A DNA stretch of 7,192 nt from Pseudomonadota bacterium (GCA_023392135.1 JAEVZQ010000047.1:1-7192), one strand, 5' to 3'. Positions 1 to 6,450 are shown, counted from the stretch's first letter. The notes: generated by a model from the sequence alone, not told the origin. Program-made: numbers and translations.

Positions 1-533
1 TTGGACGGGCCGACGTAGTTGCCGGTCGCGAACTGGACATCCTTCGGAACATCGATGACGACCGGTCCAGGCCGGCCGGTTCTTGCGACGTAGAACGCCT
101 CGTGCATGATACGGCCGAGGTCGTTGACGTCCTTTACCAGCCAGTTGTGCTTGCTGCAGGACCGGGTGATGCCAACCGTGTCGCACTCCTGAAAGGCGTC
201 GGAGCCGATGAGGTGCGTAGGCACCTGACCCGTGATGCAGACCACGGGGATGGAATCCATCAGCGCATCGGTGAGCCCAGTGACGGCGTTGGTCGCGCCG
301 GGGCCTGAGGTGACCAGAACAACGCCAACCCGCCCCGTCGAGCGAGCGTAGCCCTCCGCTGCGTGCACCGCACCGCCTTCCTGGCGAACGAGCACATGCT
401 TCACCTTATCCTGCTGGAAGAGCTCGTCGTAGATCGGAAGTACGGCGCCGCCGGGATAACCGAAGACGAAATCAACTCCCTGGTCCTGAAGCGCCGTGAT
501 GACCATTTCGGCGCCCGTCATCGGGCGTGCCAT
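1..533 (-). CDS. ilvB: Acetolactate synthase, large (catalytic) subunit, 5' part only
   Basis: This enzyme uses thiamine diphosphate to condense two pyruvates to acetolactate, or pyruvate with 2-ketobutyrate, the first common step of valine, leucine and isoleucine synthesis in the cytoplasm. The minus strand encodes about 177 codons before the window edge. The N-terminal thiamine-binding domain is clear: FGYPGGA at residues 24-30, [18 protein letters not shown] from residue 50 with the cofactor-activating Glu at 52, then TSGPGATN and [13 protein letters not shown], and later [14 protein letters not shown]. The ATG at 531-533 has a GGAG about 8 nt upstream and gives the usual start just before the TGAEM segment. 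The large subunit is normally about 570-590 residues, so roughly 70% lies outside the window. It follows miaA on the same strand after 112 nt. A small regulatory subunit gene (ilvN/ilvH) is expected downstream but is not visible. The symbol could equally be ilvI; paralogues with degradative roles are less likely. Confidence 0.96.
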   Translation of the reverse strand, partial: MARPMTGAEMVITALQDQGVDFVFGYPGGAVLPIYDELFQQDKVKHVLVRQEGGAVHAAEGYARSTGRVGVVLVTSGPGATNAVTGLTDALMDSIPVVCITGQVPTHLIGSDAFQECDTVGITRSCSKHNWLVKDVNDLGRIMHEAFYVARTGRPGPVVIDVPKDVQFATGNYVGPS

Positions 534-645
534 ACCTCAATCTCCGCAGTGCTGATTGGTTGTTGTGAAACAGGCGGCAGCCGGAAGGATCTCCCCCATG
601 TGCCGGCGCGCTGAACCTACCGACCGCTTAGCCGGCGGTCAATCG
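534..645 (-). other. Gap between miaA and acetolactate synthase gene, with a small hairpin
   Basis: This 112-nt stretch lies between two genes read in the same direction. It contains a 6-bp inverted repeat (622-627 GACCGC with 635-640 GCGGTC, 7-nt loop) just after the miaA stop codon. No T run follows the repeat in the direction of transcription, so it is not a standard intrinsic terminator. I found no Ile/Leu/Val-rich leader peptide and no T-box-like features. The region may carry the 5' untranslated leader of the synthase gene, but no clear promoter boxes are visible. Confidence 0.4.
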
Positions 646-1581
646 TCAGATCTTTATTAATCCGTCTAATTTCGATGTTATTTTTTCCATTTGTTGCGTA
701 TCGAGCCTCAGCCACGACTGCATATTACGTTTTATCCAAGTCAACTGCCGCTTGACATAGTGCCGCGTATCCTGCTTGGCGCGCGCGGCGGCGGTCTCCA
801 GATCGATGTCACCGGCCAGGGCCGCCAGCAGGTGGGGCACCCCATGCGCGGTCATGACTGGCAGCTCCGGGTCGAGTTGTTGTTCCCTCAAGCTTGCAAC
901 CTCGTCGAGCGCACCTTGGCGCAGCATCAGATCGAACCGCTCCTCACACCGGCGGTAGAGTCCGGCACGGTCCGGCTGCAACACGAGGCGGACAGTCTCC
1001 TCCTCGCTGAGGACGCCCTCGCCGGGCAGGCTCTGCCATTCGACCAATGACCGGCCGGTCGAGTCCAGCACTTCCAGGGCGCGCACGATCCGCTGCGGAT
1101 CGCTCGGCCGCAAACGGGCGGCCATCTCCGGGTCGCGCTCGCCGAGCAGCTGATGCAGCGCCGTAGCTCCGATCCGCTGGGCCTGCCCACGCCAGTAAGA
1201 CCGGATTTCGGCTGCCACGGGCGGGATCGGAGAGAGGCCCTCGATCAACGCCTTGAAGTAGAGCCCCGTCCCGCCGACGAAGATCGGCAAACGCCCCTGC
1301 GCCTCCACCCGCGCAATTGCCCGCGCCGCGTCTTCCACATAACGGCCCGCCGAATAGGCTTCCCGCGCCGGCACGAAGCCGTAAAGCGCGTGTGGTACGC
1401 GCGCCTCCTCCTCCGGCGTCGGCCGGGCGGTGAGCACCCGCAGCTCCTGATAGACCTGCATGCTATCGGCGTTGATGACGGTGCCGCCGTAGCGTTCCGC
1501 AAGGGCGAGCGCCAACGCCGACTTGCCGCTGGCCGTCGGCCCGGCAATAAGGATGGCGCGGCAAGACTTGAGAGAATTCAT
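646..1581 (-). CDS. miaA: tRNA dimethylallyltransferase MiaA
   Basis: MiaA transfers a dimethylallyl group to N6 of adenosine 37 in tRNAs reading codons that start with U, giving i6A, which stabilises codon pairing. With the ATG at 1579-1581 the protein is 311 residues, the usual family length. Visible motifs, numbered from that start: P-loop GPTASGKS at 14-21, catalytic-site NADSMQVY at 37-44, VGGTGLY at 102-108, DPQRIVRALEV at 161-171, and near the C-terminus HYVKRQLTWIKRN, the family's KRQxTW segment. An in-frame GTG at 1609-1611 would add 10 residues; I prefer the ATG because the extension has no family motif and neither start has a strong ribosome site. The last 14 or so codons are unusually AT-rich (AAA, ATA, TTA) for this genome. 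serB is divergent upstream, and the acetolactate synthase gene follows downstream on the same strand. Confidence 0.96.
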   Translation of the reverse strand: MNSLKSCRAILIAGPTASGKSALALALAERYGGTVINADSMQVYQELRVLTARPTPEEEARVPHALYGFVPAREAYSAGRYVEDAARAIARVEAQGRLPIFVGGTGLYFKALIEGLSPIPPVAAEIRSYWRGQAQRIGATALHQLLGERDPEMAARLRPSDPQRIVRALEVLDSTGRSLVEWQSLPGEGVLSEEETVRLVLQPDRAGLYRRCEERFDLMLRQGALDEVASLREQQLDPELPVMTAHGVPHLLAALAGDIDLETAAARAKQDTRHYVKRQLTWIKRNMQSWLRLDTQQMEKITSKLDGLIKI

Positions 1582-1636
1582 CCACTTCGTCTCGGTATCC
1601 GGGCTCTGCACACCCGGCAGCAGGACAAACCATAAA
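1582..1636. promoter_or_regulatory. Divergent miaA/serB intergenic region with inverted repeat
   Basis: The 55 bp between the two start codons must hold the 5' ends, and probably at least part of the promoters, of both divergent genes. It contains an inverted repeat, CCGGG at 1599-1603 and CCCGG at 1613-1617, with a 9-nt spacer. No good -35/-10 pair is visible. If miaA starts at the GTG (1611), the repeat straddles its start codon. Confidence 0.35.
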
Positions 1637-2560
1637 ATGACCGAACGCTATGCGCTCGTCCTCACCAGCTCTCCGGGAGCACCTGCCCTCAGCCAGGATG
1701 CCGTCGACCGGGCGCTTTCAGCTTTCCCTGACAGCCTCCGCCCGGCTCCCAGCTGGCTGGCCGAAGACGAGGCATGGCAGGCGATTTTTGCAACCCGAGA
1801 TCCCGGCGAACCGGATCGGGTCCGCTCGGCAGTTGCTGCCGCTCTCACCGATTTCCCGATCGACGTCAACGTCGTCACGAATGATGCCGCGAGGCGCAAG
1901 AAGCTGCTCGTCGCAGACATGGAATCCACGATCATCGCGCAGGAGTGCCTCGACGAGCTCGCCGATCGTATGGGCCTTCGCGACCGCATCGCCGACATCA
2001 CGGCCCGGGCCATGCGCGGCGAGATCGCATTCGAGTCGGCGCTTGCAGAGCGCGTAGCGATGCTCAGGGGCCTGGACGCCAATGCCCTGGAGCAGCTTTA
2101 TGCCGAGCGGGTCACGCTTACTCCGGGCGCGCGCGAGCTCGTAACCACGATGCGGAAGAACGGAGCCTACTGCGCCCTCGTCTCGGGCGGTTTCACGTTC
2201 TTTACGGAGCGGATCGCAAAGCGGCTCGGCTTCGATACCCATCAGGCGAACCGGCTCGACATCGTCGACGGCAAGCTCGCGGGCAGCGTCGCGCCTCCCA
2301 TTCTCGGCCGCGAGGCCAAGCTCGCCGCGCTCGAGGGGCTGAGCGGAGAGCTCGGCCTGAAGCCTCAGGAGACACTGGCTGTCGGGGACGGCGCCAACGA
2401 TCTCGACATGATCCGGGCGGCGGGGCTCGGCGTCGCTTTCCGGGCCAAGCCGATCGTCGCCGCCGAAGCGAAAGCCGCAATCCGCCACGGCGACCTGACC
2501 GGGCTGCTTTATCTGCAGGGCTACCGCAAGACCGAATTCGTAACCCCATTGGAGGGATGA
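1637..2560 (+). CDS. serB: Phosphoserine phosphatase SerB
   Basis: SerB hydrolyses O-phosphoserine to serine, the last step of the phosphorylated serine pathway, using a covalent aspartyl-phosphate. The 307-residue protein has an N-terminal regulatory-type region (about 1-85) and a C-terminal HAD phosphatase domain. HAD motif I is ADMEST with the nucleophile Asp94; motif II is SGGF with Ser183; the motif III Lys is probably Lys228 in GREAKL; motif IV is VGDGANDLDMIR with Asp251 and Asp255. The cap segment ECLDELAD through EIAFESAL matches SerB rather than other HAD enzymes. The second acidic residue of motif I, normally Asp in DxDST, is Glu96 here. The ATG at 1637 is chosen because it starts the recognisable TERYALVLTS region; an AGGA lies about 11 nt upstream. 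The reading frame stays open further upstream, but that part overlaps miaA antisense. The gene converges on the membrane-protein gene ending at 2593, 32 bp away, with no obvious terminator between them. Confidence 0.96.
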   Translation: MTERYALVLTSSPGAPALSQDAVDRALSAFPDSLRPAPSWLAEDEAWQAIFATRDPGEPDRVRSAVAAALTDFPIDVNVVTNDAARRKKLLVADMESTIIAQECLDELADRMGLRDRIADITARAMRGEIAFESALAERVAMLRGLDANALEQLYAERVTLTPGARELVTTMRKNGAYCALVSGGFTFFTERIAKRLGFDTHQANRLDIVDGKLAGSVAPPILGREAKLAALEGLSGELGLKPQETLAVGDGANDLDMIRAAGLGVAFRAKPIVAAEAKAAIRHGDLTGLLYLQGYRKTEFVTPLEG

Positions 2561-2592
2561 GGTCGATCGCTGCAAATACCGCACGGGGGGAC

Positions 2593-3270
2593 TCACAACT
2601 GGCTCGAACCGCCGTAGCGCAGCCGTGAAATTGCGGCGCTGACCGATTTACGCCGTGCTCTCAGCCACGCCGCAGTTTCAGCGCGCCACACGTCCGTTTG
2701 CGCCCATAGCGCTGCAATCAGCCGGTTTACGCGACGCCTCATGATGCGCCCCATGCGCCAGAGCCATGTCGCCCGAATGTGGGCGAACATTTCTTCCCGC
2801 CAGGGTACGATCGCGTTGTAGAGAGCTGCGACCCAGCCGATGCGCAGGATGGCGGGCTTGGTGAGCACGAAAAGACGACCGACGAACGCCGTTCCGACGA
2901 CCTTGGCGGCGCCGAGCACCACGGCGGCGGCTGCGAAGTCACCGCGCGCCAGGAAATACACCGCAAGCAGCTTCACCGGCAGGATGGCGAGCGAAGGAAG
3001 TCCCAGCACGATCAGTGCCGGGTACGGAGGCAGCCCTCCAATCCAGTGCTCGAAGCGTGCCCAGATTCTGAGGTGGCGCAGGCGCCCGACCAGCGCCACC
3101 AACGGCTGCCAGCCCCACTCCTCGAAGAGCACGAGAAGAGCCAGGAGCACGTTGAGCCCAAACAACGCGCCGCGGCCGATCAGCCTCAGTCCGCCGAGCC
3201 CCACCCGCAACATGGCCCGCAGCGGGCTCGATGGCCCTCGCGTCCTCGGCTGTTCTCCGTTCAGGGCCAC
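2593..3270 (-). CDS. Uncharacterised membrane protein with FEEWGW segment
   Basis: I cannot assign a function. The 225-residue protein has a short basic N-terminus, hydrophobic stretches at about 32-49, 85-108 and 112-135 that are probable membrane helices, and a long Arg/Trp-rich C-terminal part (about 155-218) likely on the cytoplasmic side. The first helix ends in FEEWGW (49-54); other distinctive segments are GLPPYPAL (79-86), LPVKLLAVYFLA (97-108), and RLFVLTKPAILRIGW (132-146). I remember proteins with this pattern as conserved hypothetical membrane proteins in alpha- and betaproteobacteria, without a described role. The GTG start at 3268-3270 is supported by an AAGGTG about 6 nt upstream. 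The gene lies 36 nt downstream of the Atm1-type exporter on the same strand, so co-transcription is likely and a role near the membrane or with the exporter is possible but unproven. Confidence 0.82.
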   Translation of the reverse strand: MALNGEQPRTRGPSSPLRAMLRVGLGGLRLIGRGALFGLNVLLALLVLFEEWGWQPLVALVGRLRHLRIWARFEHWIGGLPPYPALIVLGLPSLAILPVKLLAVYFLARGDFAAAAVVLGAAKVVGTAFVGRLFVLTKPAILRIGWVAALYNAIVPWREEMFAHIRATWLWRMGRIMRRRVNRLIAALWAQTDVWRAETAAWLRARRKSVSAAISRLRYGGSSQL

Positions 3271-3306
3271 GACTTCACCTTTCGCCGCAGCGGTTCCAGC
3301 TCCCTG

Positions 3307-5295
3307 TCAGGTCACCGGCGCAACCTTATCTGACGGCCGCAGCGCACCGGCGTTCTCCGCCTCCTCGAGCGTGCGGGCCAGCTCCTCGCGCGCCTTTTCC
3401 GCCCTGAGCTGACGATTCCAGAGGCTGGCGTAAAGTCCATCCTTGGCCATCAGTTGCGCGTGCGTGCCCTGCTCGACCAGCCGCCCCTTCTCCAGAACGA
3501 GGATGTTGTCTGCATGCACGATGGTCGACAGCCGGTGTGCAATCACCAGCGTCGTCCTGTCCCGCGAAACGCGGTCGAGCGCATCCTGGATCTCCTTCTC
3601 GGTGTGGCTGTCGAGCGCGCTCGTCGCCTCATCGAGCATCAGGATCGGCGGCTGCTTGAGGATCGTGCGGGCGATCGCAACCCGCTGCTTCTCGCCGCCG
3701 GACAGCTTCAGGCCGCGCTCGCCGACCATCGTCTTGTACCCCTGCGGAAGCTGTCGGATGAACCCGTCGATCTGGGCGAGCCTTGCTGCCTCGAAGACCT
3801 CCTCGTCGGTGGCCTCCGGGCGGCCGTACTTGATGTTGTAGAAGATCGTATCGTTGAACAGCACCGTATCCTGCGGCACCACACCGATCGCCGCGCGCAG
3901 GCTCTTCTGCGTCACGTCGCGGATGTCCTGGCCGTCGATCGTCACTCGTCCGGCCGCGATGTCATAGAACCGGAACAGGATGCGGCTGATGGTGGATTTG
4001 CCAGCACCCGACGGGCCCACGATCGCAACCATGCGCCCCGCAGGCACCTCGAACGAGATGTCCTTCAGGATCGGCCGATCGGGGTCGTAGTTGAACGAGA
4101 CGTTCTCGAAGCGGATCGTGCCGTGCTCGACCTGCAGCGGCTTGGCACCGGGCCTGTCGACGACTTCAGGATTCTCGTCGAGCAGCGAGAACATGTTCTC
4201 CAAATCGACGAGGCCCTGCTTGATCTCGCGGTAGACCATGCCCATGAAGTTCAGCGGCATGTAGAGCTGGATCAGGATGGAGTTGACCAGCACGAAATCG
4301 CCGATGGTGTTCTCGCCGGCCATGATGCCGTGTGCAGCGAGCAGCATCGCTGCGGTCATTCCCACCGTGAAGATCAGCGACTGACCCGAGTTGAGTACGC
4401 CGAGCGAGTAGTAGGTCCGTACGGCGGCATCCTCGTAGCGCGCCATCGAGGCATCGAAGCGCCGCGTCTCCAGCTCCTCGTTGCCGAAGTACTTGACTGT
4501 CTCGAAGTTGAGCAGGCTGTCGATGGCCTTTGTATTGGCCTCGGTATCGCTGTCGTTCATCTCGCGGCGGATCGAGATCCGCCATTCGCTGGCCGCGAAG
4601 GTGAACCACATGTAGGCGGCGACCGTCGCCAGCACGATCGCAACGTAGATCCAGTCGAAGTAGTAGAGCAGGATCCCGCAGATCAGCAGCAGCTCGAGCG
4701 CCGTCGGCACCACGTTGAGGATGCCCATGCGGATGATGAGCTCGATGGCGCGCGTCGCCCGCTCGATGACACGGCTCAAGCCGCCCGTACGCCGCTCCAG
4801 ATGAAAGCGCAGCGACAGGCGGTGCAGGTGCTGGAAGGTGCGATTGTTGAGCTCGCGGACGGCATGCTGCCCGACCTTGGTGAAGAACACGTCTCGAACC
4901 TGGTTCAGCACCAGCATCAGGACGCGACCCGTGCCATAGGCGACAATCAGCGCCCCGACTCCCAGCCCGAGGCCTTGTCCCAGGCTCAGCCCCGCCTCGC
5001 CTCCGCCAATCGAGGCGAGCAGGTCGGTGGCCTTTTTGAAGAAAACGGGAACGGCGACCGTGACGAGCTTGGCGACGACCAGCACCGCGAAAGCCAGCAC
5101 GACCCTGAGTCTCAGGTCCGGCCGCCCCTTGGGCCAGACGAACGGCAGCAGGCCGCGGAGCACGGTCCAGTGGTCGGCACGGCCGTCCTGCCCTCGCAAA
5201 TCAGCGGCATGCCTGTGTGACCCAGCAGCCTTGATCGAACCCTGAATTGTCATCCCTCGTCCCATTAGGCCCAAGTCCGCAGTCCCGAGCCGCAC
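3307..5295 (-). CDS. Atm1/HMT1-type ABC exporter, fused permease and ATPase
   Basis: This is a half-transporter expected to work as a homodimer in the inner membrane. The Atm1 family moves glutathione-linked compounds, sulfur species or metal-thiol conjugates; bacterial members have been tied to heavy-metal tolerance. At up to 662 residues it has an N-terminal region (1-60), about six helices between 62 and 355, and a complete nucleotide-binding domain: Walker A GPSGAGKST (427-435), Q-loop Gln475, signature LSGGEKQR (531-538), Walker B ILMLDEAT with Glu556, and H-loop His587. The membrane domain carries Tyr228, Arg239, Arg243, Asn302 and Gln305 with the spacing of residues that, from memory, contact glutathione in the Novosphingobium Atm1 structure (Y195, R206, R210, N269, Q272; constant offset 33). 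The GTG start at 5293-5295 has an AAGG 5 nt upstream; an ATG at 5251-5253, giving 648 residues, is a real alternative. The small membrane-protein gene follows after 36 nt. MsbA-type lipid export is less likely. Confidence 0.93.
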   Translation of the reverse strand: MRLGTADLGLMGRGMTIQGSIKAAGSHRHAADLRGQDGRADHWTVLRGLLPFVWPKGRPDLRLRVVLAFAVLVVAKLVTVAVPVFFKKATDLLASIGGGEAGLSLGQGLGLGVGALIVAYGTGRVLMLVLNQVRDVFFTKVGQHAVRELNNRTFQHLHRLSLRFHLERRTGGLSRVIERATRAIELIIRMGILNVVPTALELLLICGILLYYFDWIYVAIVLATVAAYMWFTFAASEWRISIRREMNDSDTEANTKAIDSLLNFETVKYFGNEELETRRFDASMARYEDAAVRTYYSLGVLNSGQSLIFTVGMTAAMLLAAHGIMAGENTIGDFVLVNSILIQLYMPLNFMGMVYREIKQGLVDLENMFSLLDENPEVVDRPGAKPLQVEHGTIRFENVSFNYDPDRPILKDISFEVPAGRMVAIVGPSGAGKSTISRILFRFYDIAAGRVTIDGQDIRDVTQKSLRAAIGVVPQDTVLFNDTIFYNIKYGRPEATDEEVFEAARLAQIDGFIRQLPQGYKTMVGERGLKLSGGEKQRVAIARTILKQPPILMLDEATSALDSHTEKEIQDALDRVSRDRTTLVIAHRLSTIVHADNILVLEKGRLVEQGTHAQLMAKDGLYASLWNRQLRAEKAREELARTLEEAENAGALRPSDKVAPVT

Positions 5296-5479
5296 CTGAA
5301 CCTTGAAATATCCTAGAAAGCCCTGCCTACCCGCGCGGCTGGCGAGGAAAGCAACTCACCCTGCCGCACCCCTGCAGCCGGGCGCCTGTGATGCCTTCGA
5401 GCCATATATGTGCGCCGGCGAGACTTGGCGAATCCCGCCCCACTTTCCGCGTGACGGCCTTCGAAAATTGCCATGCGAG

Positions 5480-5505
5480 GGAACCGGCAGGAGTTCGCGC
5501 GGGTT
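5480..5505 (+). promoter_or_regulatory. Possible EcfG-type (general stress) promoter
   Basis: GGAACC at 5480-5485 is followed after 16 nt by GGTT at 5502-5505. Alphaproteobacterial EcfG promoters are usually described as GGAAC, 16-17 nt, then CGTT. The -35 element matches and the -10 element has one mismatch (GGTT for CGTT). It points towards the LOG gene and would give a leader of about 170-220 nt containing the 5561-5590 hairpin. Such a short motif can occur by chance. Confidence 0.25.
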
Positions 5506-5560
5506 GTCATACCCCGGGTACATCAGCCCGGCAAACTCTCGTGCGGATCGCCTTCCAGCA

Positions 5561-5590
5561 TCCGGTCGCGAAAAACCGCTCGCGATCGGG
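5561..5590. other. 11-pair hairpin with 8-nt loop in the LOG leader region
   Basis: The arms 5561-5571 (TCCGGTCGCGA) and 5580-5590 (TCGCGATCGGG) pair along their full length as RNA, with nine Watson-Crick and two G-U pairs, around the loop AAAACCGC. Neither side has a T run, so this is not a normal intrinsic terminator. The inner arm TCGCGA is itself a palindrome, so the site could also be read as two identical half-sites 14 bp apart for a dimeric DNA-binding protein. The G-U pairs favour the plus-strand RNA form slightly; on the minus strand they become A-C mismatches. Confidence 0.5.
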
Positions 5591-5660
5591 GGACGGTGCT
5601 CGACTTCAAAGTGGGCTGCACGCCGTAATTCGGTCCGGCTCCAGGCTTACTAATTGAACC

Positions 5661-5678
5661 AGGGAGACCAATATGTAG
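5661..5678 (+). promoter_or_regulatory. Shine-Dalgarno followed by a start-stop codon pair (ATG TAG)
   Basis: AGGGAG at 5661-5666 sits 6 nt before an ATG at 5673-5675, which is ideal spacing, but the next codon is TAG. This is the best ribosome site in the region and it leads to a one-codon frame. Another ATG follows 4 nt later at 5683 and is in frame with the LOG gene, but is too far (16 nt) from AGGGAG for normal use. It may be a regulatory element, a relic of a changed start, or chance. Confidence 0.35.
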
Positions 5679-5733
5679 TGGAATGACGTTGAAGCGCTAC
5701 GGCGAGGAAACGAAGAACAAACAGGCAGTAAAA

Positions 5734-6360
5734 ATGCAAAAACTTGTCAGCCGGGGCCCTATGGGCGGAGTCCGGAATATTTGCGTCTATTGTGGGTCTG
5801 GTGCCGGTGGCAAGCCGATGTATGCGGAAGCGGCCCGTACACTTGGCCATTCACTTGCCCAGGAAGGTATCGGTCTCGTCTACGGTGGCGGCAGCCTGGG
5901 CCTCATGGGCGAGGTCGCCCGAGCGACGCTCGAGGCCGGCGGGCGCGTGACCGGGATCATTCCCGCATTTCTCTCCGAGCGTGAGCAGATGCTGCGGGAT
6001 GTCGACGAGCTGGTCGTCACGGAGGACATGCACGAGCGCAAGATGCTGATGTTCCAGAAGTCGGACGCCTTCGTGGCGCTTCCAGGCGGGATCGGAACGC
6101 TCGAGGAGCTCGTCGAGCAGCTCACGTGGTCACAGCTCGGCCAGCACCAGAAGCCAGTCATCATCGCCAACATCGACGGGTTCTGGACACCATTCCTGCG
6201 CCTGCTGGAGCATATGCGATCGGATCAGTTCATCCGGCGGAACCTGGATGTCAGGTGCACGGTCGTGGACCGGGCGGAGGACATCGTACCGATGGTGCTG
6301 AAGACGGCCCCGGGCGAGCCTCGGGAGACGGGCGACGAGGTTCTTATCTCCCGCATGTAG
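5734..6360 (+). CDS. LOG family protein (cytokinin riboside 5'-monophosphate phosphoribohydrolase-like)
   Basis: LOG family enzymes cleave the N-glycosidic bond of nucleoside 5'-monophosphates, releasing a free base; in plants and some bacteria the substrate is a cytokinin nucleotide, while many bacterial members probably act on AMP or other nucleotides. From the ATG at 5734 the protein has 208 residues, near the usual 190-210. It shows a Rossmann-like start (ICVYCGSGAGG, 16-26), YGGGSLGLMG (50-59), HERKML with Arg102-Lys103, and the family hallmark PGGIGTLEE (117-125) with the catalytic-site Glu, ending the fold with VIIANIDGFW. The ATG at 5734 has an AGG about 8 nt upstream; starts at 5683 (225 residues, with a Lys/Glu-rich extension) and 5761 (199 residues, closest to typical family N-termini) are possible. 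Its N-terminal codons are more AT-rich than the rest, hinting that they are leader sequence. The M48 protease gene follows on the same strand after 101 nt. Confidence 0.93.
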   Translation: MQKLVSRGPMGGVRNICVYCGSGAGGKPMYAEAARTLGHSLAQEGIGLVYGGGSLGLMGEVARATLEAGGRVTGIIPAFLSEREQMLRDVDELVVTEDMHERKMLMFQKSDAFVALPGGIGTLEELVEQLTWSQLGQHQKPVIIANIDGFWTPFLRLLEHMRSDQFIRRNLDVRCTVVDRAEDIVPMVLKTAPGEPRETGDEVLISRM

Positions 6361-6444
6361 CCGCGAGCTGGCACGGTCGGTTGTCCACCGGTGTCACCGC
6401 TCGTACGTTGGACTAAGCTCGAGGGAGATCGAATCAGCCGCCCC

Positions 6445-6450
6445 TAAGGA
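6445..6450 (+). promoter_or_regulatory. Ribosome binding site for the TTG-initiated M48 gene
   Basis: TAAGGA lies 11 nt before a TTG at 6462. No ATG occurs in the M48 frame until codon 70, well inside the protein after the first membrane segments, so this site together with the TTG decides the start. The spacing is on the long side. Confidence 0.45.

Larger units (their letters stand above)
5296..5733. other. Gene-free divergent intergenic region
   Basis: This stretch separates the exporter from the LOG gene. Open frames exist on both strands but none reads like a protein: the longest (5303-5653, plus) would need a TTG start and gives a Pro/Arg-rich sequence with no helices, motifs or ribosome site, and it overlaps other open frames on both strands, as expected in GC-rich DNA. 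The region contains an 11-pair hairpin (5561-5590), a smaller one (5514-5531), a possible EcfG-type promoter (5480-5505) and a start-stop element (5661-5678). Promoters for both flanking genes are expected here, and a small RNA is possible. Confidence 0.55.

Noticed and set aside
537..599. A 20-codon frame on the minus strand just before the acetolactate synthase start, considered as an attenuation leader peptide
   Set aside because: It has only one Ile and one Leu and no Val, no ribosome site, and no terminator/antiterminator pair follows it before the synthase start 3 nt away.
622..640. Hairpin after miaA as an intrinsic terminator
   Set aside because: The stem is only 6 bp and there is no T run downstream in the direction of transcription.
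1718..2596. A 292-codon open frame antisense to serB
   Set aside because: SerB carries all catalytic motifs on the plus strand; the antisense product has no recognisable domain.
3454..5220. A 588-codon open frame antisense to the ABC exporter
   Set aside because: It lies entirely inside a gene with complete domain evidence, and its translation is rich in Arg, Asp, Gln and His without motifs or membrane helices. This is the usual mirror frame of GC-rich coding DNA.
5514..5531. CCGGG-N8-CCCGG repeat as a separate regulatory site
   Set aside because: A 5-bp GC-only stem is expected by chance in DNA of this composition and has no further support.
5303..5653. A 116-codon frame in the exporter/LOG gap considered as a small gene
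   Set aside because: It needs a TTG start without a ribosome site, competes with other open frames on both strands, and has protein composition typical of non-coding GC-rich DNA.
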